Below are positions 25,801 to 27,888 of a stretch of DNA of 27,888 nt, one piece after another. The first letter of the stretch is position 1; each line of letters begins with the position of its first letter. The DNA is from Alistipes sp. CAG:268 (lineage in GTDB: Bacteria > Bacteroidota > Bacteroidia > Bacteroidales > Rikenellaceae): assembly GCA_000434235.1 (NCBI GenBank), contig FR891967.1:20253-48140 (forward strand). The letters are read 5' to 3'. Below the pieces are notes generated by a model, which saw nothing but the letters and a program-made list of their open reading frames with translations, did not search any database and was not told where the DNA came from. The translations under genes and the position numbers were made by a program.

Positions 25801-26019
25801 GTATTCGAGCGTCAGCGGCTCCATGTAGACCTTGTCGGCAATATGCGTGTCGGTCATGATGGTAGCCGGATTCGAATTGACCAGAATCACCTCGTAACCC
25901 TCCTCCTTGAGTGCAAGGCACGCCTGCGTACCCGCATAGTCGAACTCGGCGGCCTGACCGATCACGATCGGGCCCGACCCGATGACCATCACCTTCTTGA
26001 TATCTTTTCTTTTAGGCAT
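22837..26019 (-). CDS. carB: Carbamoyl-phosphate synthase large subunit
   Basis: CarB makes carbamoyl phosphate from bicarbonate, ATP and ammonia that is tunnelled from CarA. The 1060-residue product has the usual length and two homologous ATP-grasp halves. The first opens with [20 protein letters not shown], the second with [22 protein letters not shown]. Each half has the glutamate-rich metal site ([14 protein letters not shown] and [13 protein letters not shown]). The last 125 or so residues form the MGS-like allosteric domain. The ATG at 26019 overlaps the carA end by 8 bases. It supplies carbamoyl phosphate to PyrB and presumably also to arginine synthesis. Confidence 0.96.
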   Translation of the reverse strand: MPKRKDIKKVMVIGSGPIVIGQAAEFDYAGTQACLALKEEGYEVILVNSNPATIMTDTHIADKVYMEPLTLEYVAKIIRYERPDAIVPGLGGQTGLNLAVQLAKKGILRECQVEILGTSFESIEQAEDRELFKELCESLGEPVLPSEVANSVEEAVEIAAKIGYPVVLRPAFTLGGTGGGFADDEQELRELMRHALSLSPVHQVLVEKSIKGYKEIEYEVMRDRNDTAISICCMENIDPVGIHTGDSIVVAPSQTLTNKEFQMLRDSALKIIRALKIEGGCNVQFALDPLSFKYYLIEVNPRVSRSSALASKASGYPIARVSAKIAVGLTLDEIRIANTPASFEPTLDYVVTKVARFPFDKFADASNKLGTQMKATGEVMSIGRTMEESLLKAVRSLETGVCHIYHKKFDSWSNDDLLAYIKEGTDDRLYAIAQLIRGGVDLALIYNNTKIDMFFLEKFKNIVEFEHVVRAHPMDPETLRDAKRMGFSDKFIGQLWGLSQHDVYRLREKNNIFPVYKMIDTCASEFDSYVPYFYSTYEQENESKVSDKEKIVVLGSGPIRIGQGVEFDYSTVHAIWSIREAGYEAIIINNNPETVSTDYTTSDKLYFEPLTVEDVMNVIHLEKPKGIVVSLGGQTAINLAEPLAELGVPIIGTDCEAIRNAEDRGCFEKIMEELGIPQPEAEAVTDIEAGVRAAARIGYPVLVRPSYVLGGRAMQIVSNEERLRHYLQTAVEVNEDSPVLVDRYIMGKELEVDAICDGKDVFIPGIMEHVEHTGIHSGDSISVYPTFSVSQKAKDKIIDYTVKLGLRIGIVGLYNIQFIVAGDDDVYVIEVNPRSSRTVPFLSKSTGVQMAHIATQVILGKSLRELGITEVYGREKQRWYVKAPAFSFAKIRGVDSYLSPEMKSTGEAIGYDDKLTRALYKALQATGMHVSNYGTIFVTIADQDKLQALPLVKRFYDLGFNIEATTGTAEFLREHGIRTRTRRKLSEGSSEIIEALRQGHISYVINTIDINQHNTRLDGYEIRRTAVENNVTVFTALETVRVLLDVLEEITLRVSTIDAK

Positions 26020-27103
26020 GTCTGAACTCCTCCATGATTTTAGTGAACTTTCCGAACAAATAAGCGCTGTCCTGCGGCCCCGAAGCGCTCTCGGGGTGAT
26101 ACTGCATCGAGAAGACGCCCTCGGCGGCGCACTCCACGCCCTCGGCCGTGCCGTCGAGCAGATTGACGTGCGTCAGCGTGAGCCCCGTGCCCTCGAGCGA
26201 GTCGATATCCACGGCATAGCTGTGGTTCTGGCTCGTGATCTCGAGCTTTCCGGTCTGCAGGTTCTTGACCGGGTGGTTGGCGCCGCGATGCCCGAACTTC
26301 ATCTTGAAGGTCCGTGCGCCGTAGGCCAGCGAGATGAGCTGGTGGCCCATGCAGATGCCGAAGATCGGCAGGCGGCCCCGCAGCTGCTTGACCAGTTCGA
26401 TCACCGGCTTCACGTCCTCCGGATTGCCGGGGCCGTTCGAGAGGACGAGGCCGTCGGGATGGAATGCCATCACCTCCTCGGCCGTAGAGTTGTAGGGCAT
26501 GACGATCACGTTGCAACCCACGCGGTTGAGCAGCCGCACGATGTTGTACTTGATGCCGCAGTCGATGGCCACGACATCCCACTTGTGGTTGGGCACGCGC
26601 GACATCCACCGCTTGCGGCAGCTCACGCGCGAAACCATGTCGTGGGGCATCTCGTAGGCACGCAGCCGCTGCAGGGCCTCCTCGCAGGGGGTCGAGGCGT
26701 CGGTGACGATCACCTTCTGGCTGCCCTCGTCGCGGATGATCCGCGTCAGCGCCCGGGTATCGACTCCCGAAATGGCCGGAATCCCGTGCTCCTCGAGCAC
26801 CTCGTGCAGGGTCTTCGTGTAGCGGAAATTCGAGGGCGAGTCATTGTACTCGCGCACGATCATGCCGCCGATGGTCGGCGTCTTGGTCTCGTAGTCCTCG
26901 TCGGTCATGCCGTAGTTGCCGATCAGCGGATAGGTCATCACGACCATCTGGTCCGTGTACGACGGATCGGACATGATCTCCTGATACCCCACCATCGAGG
27001 TATTGAAGACGATTTCGTTGATCGCCTCGCGGTCGGCACCGAAACCGTAGCCGTAGAACTCGCGGCCGTCCTCCAGGACAATTTTTTTGGTAAATGGCTT
27101 CAT
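26012..27103 (-). CDS. carA: Carbamoyl-phosphate synthase small (glutaminase) subunit
   Basis: CarA hydrolyses glutamine and passes ammonia to CarB. The 363-residue product has the CPSase small-chain N-terminal domain ([17 protein letters not shown]) and a class I glutaminase domain. FGICMGHQL supplies nucleophile Cys251, and [10 protein letters not shown] supplies His336 and Glu338. The ATG at 27103 is 6 bases after the pyrC stop, and the end overlaps carB, so the three genes are co-transcribed. No odd feature was seen. Confidence 0.96.
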   Translation of the reverse strand: MKPFTKKIVLEDGREFYGYGFGADREAINEIVFNTSMVGYQEIMSDPSYTDQMVVMTYPLIGNYGMTDEDYETKTPTIGGMIVREYNDSPSNFRYTKTLHEVLEEHGIPAISGVDTRALTRIIRDEGSQKVIVTDASTPCEEALQRLRAYEMPHDMVSRVSCRKRWMSRVPNHKWDVVAIDCGIKYNIVRLLNRVGCNVIVMPYNSTAEEVMAFHPDGLVLSNGPGNPEDVKPVIELVKQLRGRLPIFGICMGHQLISLAYGARTFKMKFGHRGANHPVKNLQTGKLEITSQNHSYAVDIDSLEGTGLTLTHVNLLDGTAEGVECAAEGVFSMQYHPESASGPQDSAYLFGKFTKIMEEFRHA

Positions 27104-27109
27104 CCTTCT

Positions 27110-27888
27110 CTATTTGAATTTGCAATTGTCGTAATCATACACTTCGCGGCCGCCGACCACCGTCAGCACGGCCCGCCCGCGGACGGGCCATCCGGCGAAG
27201 GGCGTGGCGCGCCCCTTCGAGCGGAAGGTCGCGGGATCGATGCGGTATTCGGCCTCGAGGTCGAAGACCGTGAAGTCGGCCGCATCGCCCTCCTCCGTGC
27301 CGCCTCCGAGACCGAAGATCCGGCGCGGATTGACGGCCATCAGCCCGATCAGCTGCTCGAGCGTGATTATCCCCCGTCCGACCAGATAGCGGTAGAGCAG
27401 CGGGAAGGCGCACTCGAGCCCCACGATGCCCATTGCACTGCGGGCCAGGCCGCGGAGTTTCTCCTCGGCCGTATGGGGGGCATGGTCGGTGGCGATCACC
27501 TCGATCGTCCCGTCGAGAATGCCTGCGATGAGCGCCTCGCGGTCCTCACGGCTCCGCAGCGGGGGATTCATCTTGAAGCGGCCCTCCTCGCGCAGATCGT
27601 CGTCGGTGAGCAGCAGGTAGTGCGGCGCCGTCTCGCAGCTCACGCGGAGCCCCCGGGCCTTGGCCTGCCGGACCAGTTCGACGCTCTCGCGGGTCGAGAC
27701 GTGGCAGACATGGTACTGGCATCCGGTCCGGGCGGCCAGTTCGATGTCGCGCTCGACCTGGCGCCATTCGCTCTCGGACGAGATCCCCTTGTGTCCGTGC
27801 TCGTGACAGTAGGCACCGTCGTGGATGTATCCGCCGTGCAGCAGGTCGTCCACCTCGCAATGGGCGACGATCGGCCGTCCGACAGCCG
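27110..27888 (-). CDS. pyrC: Dihydroorotase, C-terminal part (5' end outside window)
   Basis: Dihydroorotase cyclises carbamoyl aspartate to dihydroorotate using a zinc centre. The last 259 codons are present. The visible part begins AVGRPIVAHCEVDDLL, continues with the metal and substrate motifs HVCHVSTRESVEL and ETAPHYLLL, and has the catalytic aspartate in IEVIATDHAPHTAEEK. The C-terminal part GDAADFTVFDLEAEYRI is typical of the amidohydrolase superfamily beta-sandwich. This looks like the class I type with DHAPH. It is the most upstream visible gene of the pyrimidine operon; its start and the operon promoter are not in the window. Confidence 0.93.
   Translation of the reverse strand, partial: AVGRPIVAHCEVDDLLHGGYIHDGAYCHEHGHKGISSESEWRQVERDIELAARTGCQYHVCHVSTRESVELVRQAKARGLRVSCETAPHYLLLTDDDLREEGRFKMNPPLRSREDREALIAGILDGTIEVIATDHAPHTAEEKLRGLARSAMGIVGLECAFPLLYRYLVGRGIITLEQLIGLMAVNPRRIFGLGGGTEEGDAADFTVFDLEAEYRIDPATFRSKGRATPFAGWPVRGRAVLTVVGGREVYDYDNCKFK

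Noticed and set aside
1..27888. tRNA, rRNA, CRISPR arrays, insertion sequences, integrases, toxin-antitoxin or defence genes.
   Set aside because: None was seen. All sequence is accounted for by housekeeping nucleotide genes, the glycan operon and short gaps.

Overview
The window is a dense, high-GC bacterial stretch in which every supported gene is read from the minus strand, that is from high to low coordinates. Two promoters fit the Bacteroidota pattern (TTTG, about 19 bases, TAnnTTTG). Start codons follow A-rich leaders instead of Shine-Dalgarno sites. The glycan genes (GH92, GH130, GH20) are typical of gut Bacteroidota. With the high GC content, this suggests Alistipes or another member of the Rikenellaceae. 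The phylum is well supported; the genus is an inference.

Reading in the direction of transcription there are three blocks. (1) 27888-18257 is a de novo pyrimidine operon: pyrC (5' end outside the window), carA, carB, pyrK, pyrD, pyrF, a small CPFC glutaredoxin-like gene, pyrE and pyrB. Most junctions are tight or overlapping. A strong hairpin at 18179-18220 closes the block. The pyrB product carries a C-terminal four-cysteine tail that looks like the zinc domain of the ATCase regulatory chain PyrI. (2) 18057-6728 is a glycan operon with its own promoter: an AmpG-like MFS permease, a GH20 lipoprotein, a cytoplasmic GH130 phosphorylase and three divergent GH92 alpha-mannosidases. Together they fit breakdown of N-glycan mannose arms and core: GH92 and GH20 act in the envelope, the permease imports a small mannoside such as Man-GlcNAc, and GH130 phosphorolyses it inside the cell. 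The first GH92 gene is broken by an imperfect 31-base tandem duplication. Removing one copy restores an exact 754-residue frame. (3) 6687-1 is a purine block: a promoter, a structured leader or small RNA of about 209 nt ending in an intrinsic terminator, then purE, purK, purL, purC and the start of purF, which runs off the left edge.

The points most worth a second look are the RNA in front of purEK, the tandem-duplication frameshift in GH92 (mutation, reversible switch or strain-merge assembly artefact), and the ATCase catalytic chain with a PyrI-type zinc tail. No tRNA, rRNA, CRISPR array, insertion sequence or integrase was seen. The only gene-free stretch longer than 300 bases is 6356-6727, which holds the RNA locus.
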